The position numbers and the translations under genes were made by a program. DNA of 64,000 bases, taken from Pseudomonas sp. SJZ074. GTDB lineage: Bacteria; Pseudomonadota; Gammaproteobacteria; Pseudomonadales; Pseudomonadaceae. The notes below the pieces were generated by a model. The model searched no databases. It worked only from the letters and a program-made list of their open reading frames with translations, and had not been told where the DNA came from. The stretch lies in contig NZ_VIUE01000005.1 of NCBI RefSeq assembly GCF_007828215.1, positions 1 through 64,000 on the forward strand. The letters run 5' to 3'. Positions 6,837-16,649 of the stretch are shown piece after piece (position 1 is the first letter of the stretch; each line of letters begins with the position of its first letter).

Positions 6837-7583
6837 ATGGAAAACCCGATCGACGTACCACGCTTTCCCCGTAAGCGCCGCAGCCTGGCGCAGGAGTTGG
6901 TGACGGTGCTGACCGAGCAGATCCGTGACGGCCTGCTCAAGCGTGGCGACAAGTTGCCCACCGAGTCGGCGATCATGGAGGCCCATGGCGTCAGCCGCAC
7001 CGTGGTCCGCGAAGCGATTTCCCGCTTGCAGGCGGCCGGCCAGGTGGAAACCCGCCACGGCATCGGCACCTTCGTGCTGGACACGCCCAGCCCGAGCGGT
7101 TTTCGCATCGACCCGGCCACGGTAGTCACCTTGCGGGACGTGCTGGCGATCCTGGAGTTGCGCATCAGCCTGGAAGTGGAATCCGCCGGGCTCGCGGCGC
7201 AGCGCCGCAGCGACGAGCAACTGGCGACGATGCGTGCCGCCCTTGACGCCTTGAAGGAAAGCGCCGCCCACGCCAGCGACGCGGTGGCCTCGGATTTCGC
7301 CTTCCACCTGGAAATCGCCCTATCCACCGGCAACCGCTACTTCACCGACATCATGACCCACCTGGGCACCAGCATCATCCCGCGTACCCGGCTGAACTCG
7401 GCGCGTCTGGCCCATGACGACCAGCAGCACTACATGGACCGCCTGAGCCGCGAGCACGAGGAAATCTACGAGGCCATCGCCCGCCAGGACTCCGACGCGG
7501 CCCGTGCGGCCATGCGTTTGCACCTGACCAACAGCCGCGAAAGGCTGCGCCAGGCTCATGAAGAGGCCCAGGCGCAGGGTTGA
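6837..7583 (+). CDS. FadR-subfamily GntR transcriptional regulator
   Basis: DNA-binding regulator of 248 residues. Residues about 15-80 form the GntR winged helix (KLPTESAIMEAHGVSRTVVR, then GTFVL). Residues about 100-235 form the all-helical FCD ligand domain, with the expected metal-binding Asp/His pattern (FHLEIALSTGN, then REHEEIYEAI). Its position directly before kdgD, the dehydrogenase, the transporter and garD makes it the probable regulator of aldarate use, with a sugar acid or pathway intermediate as the likely effector. ATG 6837 is preferred to an in-frame TTG at 6819; neither has a strong ribosome-binding site. Confidence 0.9.
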   Translation: MENPIDVPRFPRKRRSLAQELVTVLTEQIRDGLLKRGDKLPTESAIMEAHGVSRTVVREAISRLQAAGQVETRHGIGTFVLDTPSPSGFRIDPATVVTLRDVLAILELRISLEVESAGLAAQRRSDEQLATMRAALDALKESAAHASDAVASDFAFHLEIALSTGNRYFTDIMTHLGTSIIPRTRLNSARLAHDDQQHYMDRLSREHEEIYEAIARQDSDAARAAMRLHLTNSRERLRQAHEEAQAQG

Positions 7584-7679
7584 TCAAAGGTTGGGCGAGA
7601 GGCGCCTCGGTGGCGAGGGAGTGGTGTCCGGTTTTCTATCTGCGTGCCTGCCCTGCCTGAGAAATCGCAGGCGCCAGCC

Positions 7680-8036
7680 CTACGCGCTGATCCGCAACAT
7701 TTGCGGCTCGGATGTATCGGGATCCCAGCTCTCGTAGCTAACCTCATAACGAAGCTCAACCAATTGGCCGACGTAAGCTGCCAAGTCGGCACGGGTCAGC
7801 GTCATCGTCACATCCTTGCGTGGCGTACCTTCCTCGCCGTCGGTCAGAGGTGTAAACGTGCCTACCGGAGTTGGAGGCGTCGAGCCGACGCCCAGAGTCA
7901 GTTGGGCGTTCGAGTTCGGGTTGAAAGCTGCATCCGGAATTTTCACGGTTAACGTCTTTGTCTTTGCCAAGCTGATAGTGACTTCCCCGGTGGCTGGAAA
8001 ATCCTTGAGCATCGGTTTCGCATACGTCTTCGCCAT
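7680..8036 (-). CDS. Hypothetical protein, possible beta-sandwich module
   Basis: Not recognised. A protein of 118 residues with no signal peptide and no membrane segment. Alternating hydrophobic/polar segments (VTISLAKTKTLTVKIP, then VELRYEVSYESWDP) suggest a beta-sandwich, somewhat like the modules at the end of large Pseudomonas surface proteins; that resemblance is an impression only. GAGGAG lies a few bases before the ATG, codon use is ordinary, and the frame is free of stops opposite non-coding DNA, so I think it is a real gene. It stands alone, convergent to the gntR gene and divergent from kdgD. Confidence 0.65.
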   Translation of the reverse strand: MAKTYAKPMLKDFPATGEVTISLAKTKTLTVKIPDAAFNPNSNAQLTLGVGSTPPTPVGTFTPLTDGEEGTPRKDVTMTLTRADLAAYVGQLVELRYEVSYESWDPDTSEPQMLRISA

Positions 8037-8327
8037 GGTGTCACTCCTCGTGAGGCGGCCTTGATCGTTGCGTCCGGGCGACTCACTTTAAAGATTTCAG
8101 AAAAGGACCATAGCCGGGCGTCGCACGGCCACACTGCCGTTATGCCTCCTTCCCGCAATCTCGCCTACTGACAGAGTTGACAGTCTCGATGAGCGGTCCA
8201 GGGGACTTGCTCGCAAGTTTCATTGGCTTTCCAATTTCGCCGGATGGCCCGATTTACAAGGCTTCGCGACCAACCTCCATGGCCTCAAACCTGACAAAAG
8301 ACGAAATGCAGTTGACGTGTGTATTTT
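8037..8327. other. Gene-free stretch before kdgD
   Basis: Apart from the ribosome-binding site of the hypothetical gene near its left end and the kdgD -35 near its right end, I see no gene, clear repeat or terminator here. Confidence 0.5.
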
Positions 8328-8351
8328 AAGTTGTACGATGACCTACAACTT
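8312..8351 (+). promoter_or_regulatory. kdgD promoter with overlapping palindromic operator
   Basis: TTGACG (8312-8317) and TACGAT (8334-8339), 16 bases apart, make a plausible sigma-70 promoter. The perfect inverted repeat AAGTTGTA/TACAACTT (8328-8335 and 8344-8351, 8-base centre) lies across the -10. This is the arrangement of a repressor operator. One half resembles the site before the regulator gene at 6773-6785. Confidence 0.6.
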
Positions 8352-8406
8352 CTGGCCGAAGCTTAACCATTTCACATACCATTTTGCGTCCCAGGGTGTT
8401 CGAATA

Positions 8407-9318
8407 ATGAATCCACAAGAACTGAAGTCCATCCTCTCGTCTGGCCTGCTGTCGTTCCCGGTCACCGATTTTACTGCCCAAGGCGATTTCAATCGCGACA
8501 GCTACATCAAGCGCCTCGAGTGGCTGGCCCCGTACGGCGCCTCTGCACTGTTCGCAGCGGGCGGCACCGGTGAATTCTTCTCCCTGGCCGCCAGCGAGTA
8601 CTCGCAAGTCATCAAGACGGCTGTCGACACCTGCGCTACCAGCGTGCCAATCCTCGCCGGTGTCGGCGGTGCCACCCGCCAGGCCATCGAGTACGCCCAA
8701 GAGGCCGAACGCCTGGGTGCCAAGGGCCTGCTGTTGCTGCCGCACTATCTGACCGAAGCCAGCCAGGACGGCGTTGCCGCCCACGTCGAAGCTGTGTGCA
8801 AATCGGTAAAAATCGGCGTGGTGGTGTACAACCGCAACGTCTGCCGCCTGAACGCGGTTCAGCTGGAGCAACTGGCCGAGCGTTGCCCGAACCTGATCGG
8901 TTACAAGGACGGCCTGGGCGACATCGAACTGATGGTGTCGATCCGTCGCCGCCTCGGCGATCGTTTCAGCTACCTGGGCGGCCTGCCGACCGCTGAAGTC
9001 TATGCCGCGGCCTACAAGGCCCTGGGCGTGCCGGTCTACTCCTCGGCGGTGTTCAACTTCATCCCGAAAACCGCGATGGACTTCTACCACGCCATTGCCC
9101 GTGACGATCACGAGACCGTCGGCAAGATCATCGACGATTTCTTCCTGCCTTACCTGGACATCCGCAACCGCAAGGCCGGTTATGCCGTGAGCATCGTCAA
9201 GGCAGGCGCGAAGATCGCCGGCTACGACGCAGGTCCTGTGCGCACCCCGCTGACCGACCTGCTGCCAGAAGAATACGAGGCACTGGCCGCGCTGATGGAC
9301 AAGCAAGGCAAGCAGTAA
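8407..9318 (+). CDS. 5-dehydro-4-deoxyglucarate dehydratase
   Basis: Enzyme of 303 residues, the family's normal length. It dehydrates and decarboxylates 5-keto-4-deoxy-D-glucarate to 2-oxoglutarate semialdehyde, the second step of the oxidative aldarate route. It belongs to the DHDPS/NAL aldolase-fold family. Visible are GGTGEFFSL near residue 50, VVVYNRN (the catalytic tyrosine) and K167 in [10 protein letters not shown], the Schiff-base lysine. ATG 8407 gives the expected N-terminus; frames opening at 8317 run back into the operator. The dehydrogenase for its product is encoded next, after a terminator. Confidence 0.95.
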   Translation: MNPQELKSILSSGLLSFPVTDFTAQGDFNRDSYIKRLEWLAPYGASALFAAGGTGEFFSLAASEYSQVIKTAVDTCATSVPILAGVGGATRQAIEYAQEAERLGAKGLLLLPHYLTEASQDGVAAHVEAVCKSVKIGVVVYNRNVCRLNAVQLEQLAERCPNLIGYKDGLGDIELMVSIRRRLGDRFSYLGGLPTAEVYAAAYKALGVPVYSSAVFNFIPKTAMDFYHAIARDDHETVGKIIDDFFLPYLDIRNRKAGYAVSIVKAGAKIAGYDAGPVRTPLTDLLPEEYEALAALMDKQGKQ

Positions 9319-9328
9319 CCGACCCGAC

Positions 9329-9356
9329 AAAGCCGCTGAGCAATCAGCGGCTTTTT
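9329..9356 (+). terminator. Terminator after kdgD
   Basis: AAAGCCGCTGA, a GCAA loop, then TCAGCGGCTTTTT. The stem is perfect with a T run. It would reduce read-through into the downstream dehydrogenase, so that gene may be expressed partly by leakage or from its own promoter. Confidence 0.85.
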
Positions 9357-9369
9357 GCGTAAGGCTTGA

Positions 9370-9420
9370 TCGTTCCCATGCTCTGCGTGGGAATGCAGCC
9401 AGGGACGCTCGGCGTTCCTA
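9370..9420. repeat. Double-hairpin intergenic repeat
   Basis: TTCCCATGC/GCGTGGGAA followed by AGGGACGC/GCGTTCCT, each around a TCT or TCG loop. I remember this as a common dispersed Pseudomonas element (GTTCCCACGCTCTGCGTGGGAA type); this copy has a few changes. Confidence 0.65.
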
Positions 9421-9447
9421 GACAGCTTTTGTAGAAGGAGTAGCTCC

Positions 9448-10893
9448 GTGACTGATGCAAAGCGTTTCGATAACTACATCAACGGTCAGTGGGTAGCCGG
9501 TGCCGACTATTGCACCAACATCAACCCGTCCGATTTGTCCGATGTCATCGGTGAATACGCCAAGGCTGACGCAGCGCAAGTCAACGCCGCCATCGAAGCG
9601 GCCCGCGCCGCATTCCCGGCCTGGTCGACCTCGGGCATCCAGGCCCGTCACGATGCGCTGGATAAAGTCGGCAGCGAGATTCTCGCCCGTCGCGAAGAAC
9701 TCGGCCAATTGCTGGCCCGGGAGGAGGGCAAGACCCTGCCCGAGGCCATTGGCGAAGTGACCCGCGCCGGCAATATTTTCAAGTTCTTCGCCGGTGAATG
9801 CCTGCGCCTGTCCGGCGACTATGTGCCGTCGGTGCGTCCGGGCGTCAACGTTGAAGTGACCCGTGAAGCCCTGGGTGTGGTCGGTTTAATCACGCCGTGG
9901 AACTTCCCCATCGCCATCCCTGCATGGAAAATCGCCCCGGCCCTGGCCTACGGCAACTGTGTGGTGATCAAGCCGGCCGAGTTGGTGCCGGGTTGCGCCT
10001 GGGCCCTGGCGGAAATCATTTCCCGCGCCGGTTTCCCGGCCGGTGCGTTCAACCTGGTGATGGGCAGCGGCCGCGTGGTCGGTGACATCCTGGTCAACAG
10101 CCCGAAAGTCGACGGCATCAGCTTCACCGGTTCCGTAGGCGTGGGTCGGCAGATCGCAGCCAGCTGCGTGTCGCGCCAGGCCAAGGTGCAGTTGGAAATG
10201 GGCGGCAAGAACCCGCAGATCATCCTCGACGACGCCGACCTCAAGCAGGCTGTCGAACTGGCGGTGCAGAGCGCGTTCTATTCCACCGGCCAACGCTGCA
10301 CGGCCTCGAGTCGCCTGATCGTCACCGCCGGTATCCACGACAAATTTGTCGAAGCCATGGCCGAGCGCATGCAGTCGATCAAGGTCGGTCATGCCCTGAA
10401 GGCGGGTACGGACATCGGCCCGGTGGTCTCCGAGGCCCAGCTCAACCAGGACCTGAAGTACATCGACATCGGCCAGAGCGAAGGTGCGCGGCTGGTCAGC
10501 GGCGGCGGCCTGGTGACCTGCGACACCGAAGGCTATTTCCTGGCGCCGACCCTGTTCGCCGACAGCGAAGCGGCCATGCGCATCAGCCGTGAAGAGATCT
10601 TCGGCCCGGTGGCCAACGTCGTGCGCGTGGCCGACTACGAGGCAGCGCTGGCAATGGCCAACGACACCGAGTTTGGTCTGTCCGCCGGTATCGCCACTAC
10701 GTCATTGAAGTACGCCAACCACTTCAAGCGCCATTCCCAGGCGGGCATGGTGATGGTCAACCTGCCAACCGCCGGCGTGGATTACCACGTGCCGTTCGGC
10801 GGGCGCAAAGGTTCGTCCTATGGTTCGCGTGAGCAAGGTCGCTACGCGCAGGAGTTCTACACCGTGGTGAAGACCGCCTACATCGGCTCGTGA
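9448..10893 (+). CDS. 2-oxoglutarate semialdehyde dehydrogenase-type aldehyde dehydrogenase
   Basis: NAD(P)-dependent aldehyde dehydrogenase of 481 residues. Context says it oxidises 2-oxoglutarate semialdehyde from KdgD to 2-oxoglutarate, which enters the TCA cycle. Family motifs are present: ITPWNFPIAIPAWKIAPAL, FTGSVGVGRQIA, catalytic E250 in LEMGGKNPQ and nucleophile C284 in GQRCTASSR. The start is GTG, with GAAGGAG at about 9434-9440 and 7 bases of spacing. It is separated from kdgD by a terminator and a repeat, and is followed closely by the transporter gene. Confidence 0.93.
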   Translation: MTDAKRFDNYINGQWVAGADYCTNINPSDLSDVIGEYAKADAAQVNAAIEAARAAFPAWSTSGIQARHDALDKVGSEILARREELGQLLAREEGKTLPEAIGEVTRAGNIFKFFAGECLRLSGDYVPSVRPGVNVEVTREALGVVGLITPWNFPIAIPAWKIAPALAYGNCVVIKPAELVPGCAWALAEIISRAGFPAGAFNLVMGSGRVVGDILVNSPKVDGISFTGSVGVGRQIAASCVSRQAKVQLEMGGKNPQIILDDADLKQAVELAVQSAFYSTGQRCTASSRLIVTAGIHDKFVEAMAERMQSIKVGHALKAGTDIGPVVSEAQLNQDLKYIDIGQSEGARLVSGGGLVTCDTEGYFLAPTLFADSEAAMRISREEIFGPVANVVRVADYEAALAMANDTEFGLSAGIATTSLKYANHFKRHSQAGMVMVNLPTAGVDYHVPFGGRKGSSYGSREQGRYAQEFYTVVKTAYIGS

Positions 10894-10977
10894 CCGCAAC
10901 ACCGACCGGGCTGGTTATCCAGCCCGGTCGTACAATCTGCTGACCCGCATAAAAATAAATAGTGGGAGTACTGTTAC

Positions 10978-12342
10978 ATGCAAGCGACCAAGCCGACTCA
11001 CGTCCGCTATTTGATCCTGCTCATGCTGTTCCTGGTGACGACGATCAACTACGCTGACCGCGCCACCATCGCCATCGCAGGCTCCAGCCTGCAAAAAGAC
11101 CTCGGCATCGATGCCGTCACCCTCGGTTATATCTTCTCCGCTTTCGGCTGGGCCTATGTGGCCGGGCAGATCCCTGGCGGCTGGCTGCTCGACCGTTTCG
11201 GGTCGAAAAAAATCTATGCCTTGAGCATTTTCACCTGGTCGCTGTTCACCGTGCTGCAAGGCTATGTCGGTGAGTTCGGCCTCTCCACCGCCGTGGTTGC
11301 GCTGTTCATGCTGCGCTTTCTGGTCGGGCTGGCCGAAGCGCCGTCCTTCCCGGGCAACGCACGGATCGTCGCCGCCTGGTTTCCCACCGCAGAACGCGGC
11401 ACCGCCTCGGCGATTTTCAACTCGGCGCAATACTTCGCCACCGTGTTGTTCGCACCGTTGATGGGCTGGATCGTCTACCGCTTCGGCTGGCAGCACGTGT
11501 TTATCGTGATGGGCGTGATCGGCATCGTCTTTTCGCTGATCTGGCTCAAAGTGATCCACAGCCCGCGCCAGCATCCGATGATCAACGAAGCCGAGTTCAA
11601 CCACATCGCCGCCAACGGCGCGATGGTTGATATGGATCAGGACAAAGGCAAGGAAAAGAAAGCCGACGGTCCGAAGTGGGATTACATCCGCCAACTGCTG
11701 ACCAACCGCATGATGCTCGGCGTGTACCTGGGCCAGTACTGCATCAACGGTATCACCTACTTCTTCCTGACCTGGTTCCCGGTGTATCTGGTGCAGGAAC
11801 GCGGCATGACCATCCTCAAGGCCGGCTTCATCGCGTCCTTGCCGGCCATCTGCGGTTTCATCGGCGGCGTGCTGGGCGGGGTGATTTCCGACTACCTGCT
11901 GCGCAAGGGCCACTCGCTGACCTTCGCCCGCAAGGCACCGATCATCGGCGGCCTGCTGGTGTCCAGCAGCATCGTGGCGTGCAACTACGTGGACATCGAG
12001 TGGATGGTGGTGGGCTTCATGGCCCTGGCGTTCTTCGGTAAAGGCGTGGGCGCACTGGGCTGGGCCGTGGTGTCCGACACCTCGCCAAAACAGATCGCCG
12101 GTCTGAGCGGTGGCCTGTTCAACACCTTCGGCAACCTGGCGTCGATCACCACGCCAATTGTCATCGGCTACATCATCAGCGCCACTGGTTCGTTCAAGTG
12201 GGCACTGGTATTCGTCGGTTGCAACGCGCTGGTGGCGGTGTTCAGCTACCTGGTCATCGTCGGGCCGATCAAGCGTGTGGTGCTCAAGGAACCAACGGCC
12301 AAGGATGCCGGCATCTCCAGCCTGTCCGAAGCTAAATCCTGA
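10978..12342 (+). CDS. MFS transporter, GudP-like (galactarate/glucarate)
   Basis: Importer of 454 residues with about 12 membrane helices, of the anion:cation symporter branch of the major facilitator superfamily (GudP, GarP, ExuT). The motif [15 protein letters not shown] after helix 1 and [12 protein letters not shown] between helices 2 and 3 are typical. There is a charged central loop (about residues 212-230) and a lysine- and glutamate-containing tail. Its place between the semialdehyde dehydrogenase and garD points to D-galactarate or D-glucarate as substrate. garD starts 13 bases after its stop. Confidence 0.9.
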   Translation: MQATKPTHVRYLILLMLFLVTTINYADRATIAIAGSSLQKDLGIDAVTLGYIFSAFGWAYVAGQIPGGWLLDRFGSKKIYALSIFTWSLFTVLQGYVGEFGLSTAVVALFMLRFLVGLAEAPSFPGNARIVAAWFPTAERGTASAIFNSAQYFATVLFAPLMGWIVYRFGWQHVFIVMGVIGIVFSLIWLKVIHSPRQHPMINEAEFNHIAANGAMVDMDQDKGKEKKADGPKWDYIRQLLTNRMMLGVYLGQYCINGITYFFLTWFPVYLVQERGMTILKAGFIASLPAICGFIGGVLGGVISDYLLRKGHSLTFARKAPIIGGLLVSSSIVACNYVDIEWMVVGFMALAFFGKGVGALGWAVVSDTSPKQIAGLSGGLFNTFGNLASITTPIVIGYIISATGSFKWALVFVGCNALVAVFSYLVIVGPIKRVVLKEPTAKDAGISSLSEAKS

Positions 12343-12355
12343 AGGAGCGGCAGCA

Positions 12356-13909
12356 ATGCAATTGATTGAACATGCCGACTCGCCCCGTTACATCCGCCTG
12401 CACGAGCGGGACAACGTGGTGATCGTCGTCAACGACCAGGGCGTACCAGCCGGGACCGAGTTCCCGGATGGCCTGGTCACCGTGGACTTCGTGCCCCAGA
12501 GCCACAAGGTCACGCTGCAGGATATTCCCGAGGGCGGCGAGGTGATTCGCTATGGCCAGGTCATCGGCTATGCGCTGCAACCAATCCCCCGTGGCAGCTG
12601 GGTCAAGGAAGATCAGTTGCGCATGCCCACCGCACCACCGTTGGACAGCTTGCCGCTGTCCACCGACGTGCCGGCGGCGGATGCGCCGCTGGAGGGCTAC
12701 ACCTTCGAAGGCTACCGCAACGCCGACGGTACCGTCGGCACGCGCAATATCCTGGGCATCACCACCACGGTGCAGTGCGTGACCGGGGTGCTGGACCATG
12801 CGGTCAAGCGCATCAAGGATGAGCTGCTGCCCAAGTACCCGAACGTTGATGACGTGGTGGCGCTGACCCACAGCTATGGCTGTGGCGTGGCGATCACCGC
12901 TACCGACGCTTACATCCCGATTCGTACCGTGCGCAACCTGGCACGCAACCCGAACCTGGGTGGCGAAGCGCTGGTGATCAGCCTGGGCTGCGAGAAATTG
13001 CAGGCCGGGCAGGTGATGCATGAGAACGACAGCTCGGTGGACCTCAGCGAGCCATGGTTGTATCGCCTGCAGGACTCCAGCCACGGCTTCACCGAGATGA
13101 TCGAACAGATCATGGAATTGGCTGAAACCCGTCTGAAGAAACTCGACCAGCGCCGTCGTGAAACCGTGCCGGCTTCGGAGCTGATCCTGGGCATGCAGTG
13201 CGGCGGCAGCGATGCGTTTTCCGGCATCACCGCCAACCCGGCGCTGGGCTATGCCTCGGACCTGTTGCTGCGCGCCGGGGCGACGGTGATGTTTTCCGAA
13301 GTCACCGAAGTGCGCGACGCCATCTACCTGCTGACCTCCCGGGCGCAAACCCGGGAAGTCGCCCAGGAACTGGTGCGCGAGATGGACTGGTATGACCGTT
13401 ACCTGGCCAAGGGCGAGGCCGATCGTAGTGCCAACACCACGCCGGGCAACAAGAAGGGCGGGCTGTCGAACATCGTCGAAAAATCCCTTGGGTCGATCGT
13501 CAAGTCCGGCAGCAGCGCGATCAACGGCGTGCTCGGCCCGGGCGAGCGCTTCAAGCACAAAGGCCTGATCTTCTGCGCCACCCCGGCCAGTGATTTTGTC
13601 TGCGGCACCTTGCAGCTGGCGGCGGGGATGAACCTGCATGTGTTCACCACCGGCCGTGGCACGCCGTATGGTCTGGCGATGGCGCCGGTGGTGAAGGTCT
13701 CGACCCGTACCGAACTGGCCCAGCGCTGGCCGGACCTGATCGACATCGATGCCGGCCGGATTGCCACGGGCCGCGCTTCGATCGAAGAACTGGGCTGGGA
13801 GCTGTTCCACTATTATCTGGACGTGGCCAGCGGCAAGAAGAAGACCTGGGCCGAACAGCACAAACTGTTCAACGACATCACCCTGTTCAACCCGGCGCCG
13901 ATTACCTGA
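12356..13909 (+). CDS. Galactarate dehydratase
   Basis: Enzyme of 517 residues, UxaA/GarD family, removing water from galactarate to give 5-keto-4-deoxyglucarate, the substrate of KdgD. The N-terminal SAF-like domain (about 1-95) is followed by the iron-dependent catalytic part, with [44 protein letters not shown] and [11 protein letters not shown] supplying conserved glycines and cysteines. GAAGGAG lies ahead of ATG 12356; a frame opening at 12110 overlaps the transporter and is not the start. It closes the aldarate operon. No glucarate dehydratase gene (gudD) is present in this window. Confidence 0.94.
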   Translation: MQLIEHADSPRYIRLHERDNVVIVVNDQGVPAGTEFPDGLVTVDFVPQSHKVTLQDIPEGGEVIRYGQVIGYALQPIPRGSWVKEDQLRMPTAPPLDSLPLSTDVPAADAPLEGYTFEGYRNADGTVGTRNILGITTTVQCVTGVLDHAVKRIKDELLPKYPNVDDVVALTHSYGCGVAITATDAYIPIRTVRNLARNPNLGGEALVISLGCEKLQAGQVMHENDSSVDLSEPWLYRLQDSSHGFTEMIEQIMELAETRLKKLDQRRRETVPASELILGMQCGGSDAFSGITANPALGYASDLLLRAGATVMFSEVTEVRDAIYLLTSRAQTREVAQELVREMDWYDRYLAKGEADRSANTTPGNKKGGLSNIVEKSLGSIVKSGSSAINGVLGPGERFKHKGLIFCATPASDFVCGTLQLAAGMNLHVFTTGRGTPYGLAMAPVVKVSTRTELAQRWPDLIDIDAGRIATGRASIEELGWELFHYYLDVASGKKKTWAEQHKLFNDITLFNPAPIT

Positions 13910-13950
13910 GCCGGCGGCGAGCGCAGATGTTGCGCTCGCCCATAATCCAA

Positions 13951-14041
13951 TGTGGGAGCGGGCTTGCTCGCGAAAGCGGTGTGTCATTCAACATATGCAT
14001 CGGATGACATACCGCATTCGTGAGCAAGCCCGCTCCCACAG
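13951..14041. repeat. REP inverted pair
   Basis: Two GGGAGCGGGCTTGCTCGCGAA-type arms face each other around about 40 bases. The right arm has one change (TTCGTGAGC). It lies between garD and the AEC transporter. Confidence 0.93.
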
Positions 14042-14114
14042 GAATCTCCAGACGCCAATGCCGTGAGTGGCTTATCATTAGCCACCTAACGACACCCCTC
14101 TCAAGGTCCCCGGC

Positions 14115-15056
14115 ATGCTGGCAATTTTCCTCGAAACCCTGAACATCACCGCGCCGGTGTTTGCCATGCTGTTTCTGGGGGTGCTGCTCAAGCGCATCGA
14201 CTGGATCAACGACAATTTCATTCATATCGCCTCGTCCCTGGTGTTCAACGTCACCATGCCGGCGCTGTTGTTCCTCGGCATTCTCCATGCCGACCTGCAT
14301 GCGGCATTGCAGCCGGACCTGCTGATCTATTTTTCCATCGCCACCCTGGTGAGTTTCGCCATGGCCTGGGGTTGGGCGATCTGGCGCTGTCCGCGGGAAG
14401 ATCGCGGCATCTACACCCAAGGTGCGTTTCGTGGCAACAACGGGGTCATCGGCCTGGCGCTGGCGGCCAGCATGTATGGCGACTACGGGATTTCCCTGGG
14501 GGCGATTCTCGCGGCGCTGGTGATTCTGTTCTACAACACCTTGTCGACCATCGTGCTGGCGGTCTACAGCCCGGTGATCAAGTCTGACCCGTGGAGCATC
14601 TGCAAAAGCGTGTTCAGCAACCCGCTGATCATCAGCGTGATCGTCGCCGCGCCGTTCGCCTATTGGCAGATTGGTTTGCCGAACTGGTTCGAGACGTCAG
14701 GCAAATATCTGGCGCAGATGACCTTGCCCCTGGCGCTGATCTGCATCGGCGGTACGCTGTCGTTGGCGGCATTGCGTAAGAGCGGCAAGATGGCCATGAG
14801 TTCGAGCCTGGTGAAAATGGTCGGCCTGCCGGCGCTGACCACCCTGGGTGCCTGGCTCTGGGGCTTTCGCGGGGCGGAACTGGGCATCCTGTTCCTATAC
14901 TTCGGCAGCCCCACCGCCGCCGCCAGCTTCGTCATGGCCCGCGCCGCCGATGGCAACCATGAACTGGCGGCGGCGATCATCGTCATCACCACGCTGATGG
15001 CGGCGATCACCACCAACCTGGGGATCTTTGTGTTGCAGTGGGGTGGGTGGATCTAG
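14115..15056 (+). CDS. AEC family (auxin efflux carrier-like) transporter
   Basis: Membrane protein of 313 residues with about ten hydrophobic segments, from the AEC family of secondary carriers (YfdV, MleP/MdcF in other bacteria). Bacterial members move small organic acids such as malate or malonate; the substrate here is unknown. GNNGVIGLALAASMYG in the middle and SPTAAASFVMARAADGN near the end are typical. It is a single gene between two REP pairs, so its regulation cannot be inferred. Confidence 0.88.
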   Translation: MLAIFLETLNITAPVFAMLFLGVLLKRIDWINDNFIHIASSLVFNVTMPALLFLGILHADLHAALQPDLLIYFSIATLVSFAMAWGWAIWRCPREDRGIYTQGAFRGNNGVIGLALAASMYGDYGISLGAILAALVILFYNTLSTIVLAVYSPVIKSDPWSICKSVFSNPLIISVIVAAPFAYWQIGLPNWFETSGKYLAQMTLPLALICIGGTLSLAALRKSGKMAMSSSLVKMVGLPALTTLGAWLWGFRGAELGILFLYFGSPTAAASFVMARAADGNHELAAAIIVITTLMAAITTNLGIFVLQWGGWI

Positions 15057-15077
15057 GCGGGGAGCTGCTCTTTAGGG

Positions 15078-15149
15078 CCTCTTCGCGGGCAAGCCCGCTC
15101 CCACAGGATTTACGCTGAACCTGTGGGAGCGGGCTTGCTCGCGAAGAGG
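15078..15149. repeat. REP inverted pair, tight
   Basis: CCTCTTCGCGGGCAAGCCCG at 15078 and its near-perfect inverse ending at 15149 are separated by only about 13 bases. Together they form one long hairpin between the AEC gene and the convergent decarboxylase-like gene, where it could also act as a transcription end. Confidence 0.93.
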
Positions 15150-15177
15150 ACGGCCCATCCACCATCAATCTCACGTT

Positions 15178-15558
15178 TTACGCTGGCTTCTGATACGCCT
15201 CGATCACTTCCTGCGCCGCCCGAAACGCATCGATTGCCGCCGGCACCCCGGCGTACACCGCGCAATGCAGCAATGCTTCGCGAATCTCCTCCACCGTGCA
15301 GCCATTATTCAGTGCGCCACGCACATGGCCTTTGAGCTCCTGCGGGCATTTGAGCGCGGTGAGGGCGGCCAGTGTGATCAGGCTGCGGGTTTTCAGCGGC
15401 AGGCCTTCGCGGCTCCAGACGCTGCCCCAGGCATGTTCGTTGACGAAGTCCTGCAACGGTTGGGTGAACTCGGTGGCGTTGCCCAGGGCGCGGTCGACGA
15501 ACGCGTCGCCCATCACCTGGCGACGCATGTCCACGCCGGTCTTTGGAGTATCGGTCAT
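15178..15558 (-). CDS. Carboxymuconolactone decarboxylase family protein
   Basis: Protein of 126 residues, the length of PcaC. It matches the family of 4-carboxymuconolactone decarboxylase (protocatechuate branch of the beta-ketoadipate pathway). The conserved second half, HVRGALNNGCTVEEIREALL then HCAVYAGVPAAIDAF, is present. No CxxC peroxidase motif of the AhpD type is seen. There are no other protocatechuate genes nearby, so the true substrate is open. Its ATG overlaps the stop of the exchanger gene (ATGA), so the two are co-translated. Confidence 0.87.
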   Translation of the reverse strand: MTDTPKTGVDMRRQVMGDAFVDRALGNATEFTQPLQDFVNEHAWGSVWSREGLPLKTRSLITLAALTALKCPQELKGHVRGALNNGCTVEEIREALLHCAVYAGVPAAIDAFRAAQEVIEAYQKPA

Positions 15559-16649
15559 GGCAAATCCCTCTTGTGGTGTTGGCGGCGCCAGGCGCGCACG
15601 GAGGTGAATAGCAAGAATGCCAGCAAGCCCGGCAGGACGTAGAACAGCATCAGCCGTTCCAGCTGGCCAGCCAGGGGCATGCCGGTGGTGAACGACATCA
15701 CGTGGAGCCCATAGGCCAGGTACAAGCCCAGGAGCAACAAGCCTTCGGCGCGGGTAACCCGATAGCCGGAATAGAACACCGGCAGGCACAGCACCGCCAC
15801 GCCGAGCATCACCGGCAGGTCGAAGTCCAGCGCGTTCGGCGAAACCGAAAGCGGCGTCGGCGCGACGAGGGCGGTCACCCCGAGGACCCCCAGCAGGTTG
15901 AACAGGTTGCTGCCGATCACGTTGCCCACCGCGATGTCGCGCTGGCCGCGCAAAGCGGCGATCAGCGAGGTGGCGAGTTCCGGCAGCGAGGTGCTGACCG
16001 CGACGACGGTCAGGCCGATGATGCGTTCGGAAAGCCCCAGGTCGGTGGCCACTTCCGCTGCCGCGCCCAGCAGCAGATGCCCGGCGAAAATCAGCATCGC
16101 CAGGCCCGCGACAATCATCGACAGGCTCTTGAGCCAAGACCCCGGTGTCACATCGACCGCTATGGCATGGGGACGCCCGGAGTGCCGTGACTGGCGCAGC
16201 AACAAGCCCAGGTACATCGCCAGGGCGATCAGCAACAGCATGCCATCCAGCCGCGTCAGTTCTTCGTTCCAGGCCAGCACGAACACCAACAGGCTGGCAC
16301 CGATCATCAATGGGATGTCCAGGCGCACCAGTTGGCGCGAGACCCGCAGCGGAATGATCAGCGCCGACAGGCCGAGGGTCACGAGGATGTTGAAGATGCC
16401 GCTGCCGATCACGCTGCCCACGGCGATGTCGGCGTTCTGCGCCAGGGTCGCTTGCAGGCTGACGGCCATCTGCGGCGCGCTGCTGCCGAAGGCGACGACG
16501 CTCAGGCCGATGATCAGGGGGCGTACTTGCAAACGTGCCGCCAGGCCGACAGCGGCCCGCACCAGCAACTCGGCACCGGCAATCAGCAACAGCAGGCCAC
16601 CGAACAGTTCGATCAGGCTGAACAGCGGTAAATCGGCAAGTAGGGAAAT
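15555..16649 (-). CDS. Calcium/sodium (CaCA family) exchanger
   Basis: Inner-membrane cation antiporter of 364 residues with two homologous halves, each with an alpha-repeat: VVAFGSSAPQMAVSLQATLA near the start and VVAVSTSLPELATSLIAALR in the second half. GSVIGSGIFNIL and GNVIGSNLFNLL are the matching second motifs. This is the YrbG/CaCA layout. No ATG, GTG or TTG stands at a good position. ATT at 16649 has GGAG 7 bases before it and adds 20 residues that complete the first helix (LFSLIELFGGLLLLIAGAEL). The first TTG is at 16589. It lies 16 bases after rlpA, in one operon. Confidence 0.88.
   Translation of the reverse strand: MSLLADLPLFSLIELFGGLLLLIAGAELLVRAAVGLAARLQVRPLIIGLSVVAFGSSAPQMAVSLQATLAQNADIAVGSVIGSGIFNILVTLGLSALIIPLRVSRQLVRLDIPLMIGASLLVFVLAWNEELTRLDGMLLLIALAMYLGLLLRQSRHSGRPHAIAVDVTPGSWLKSLSMIVAGLAMLIFAGHLLLGAAAEVATDLGLSERIIGLTVVAVSTSLPELATSLIAALRGQRDIAVGNVIGSNLFNLLGVLGVTALVAPTPLSVSPNALDFDLPVMLGVAVLCLPVFYSGYRVTRAEGLLLLGLYLAYGLHVMSFTTGMPLAGQLERLMLFYVLPGLLAFLLFTSVRAWRRQHHKRDLP

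Noticed and set aside
12332..13987. Minus-strand frame of 551 codons opposite garD
   Set aside because: Shadow of garD that also runs through a REP pair.
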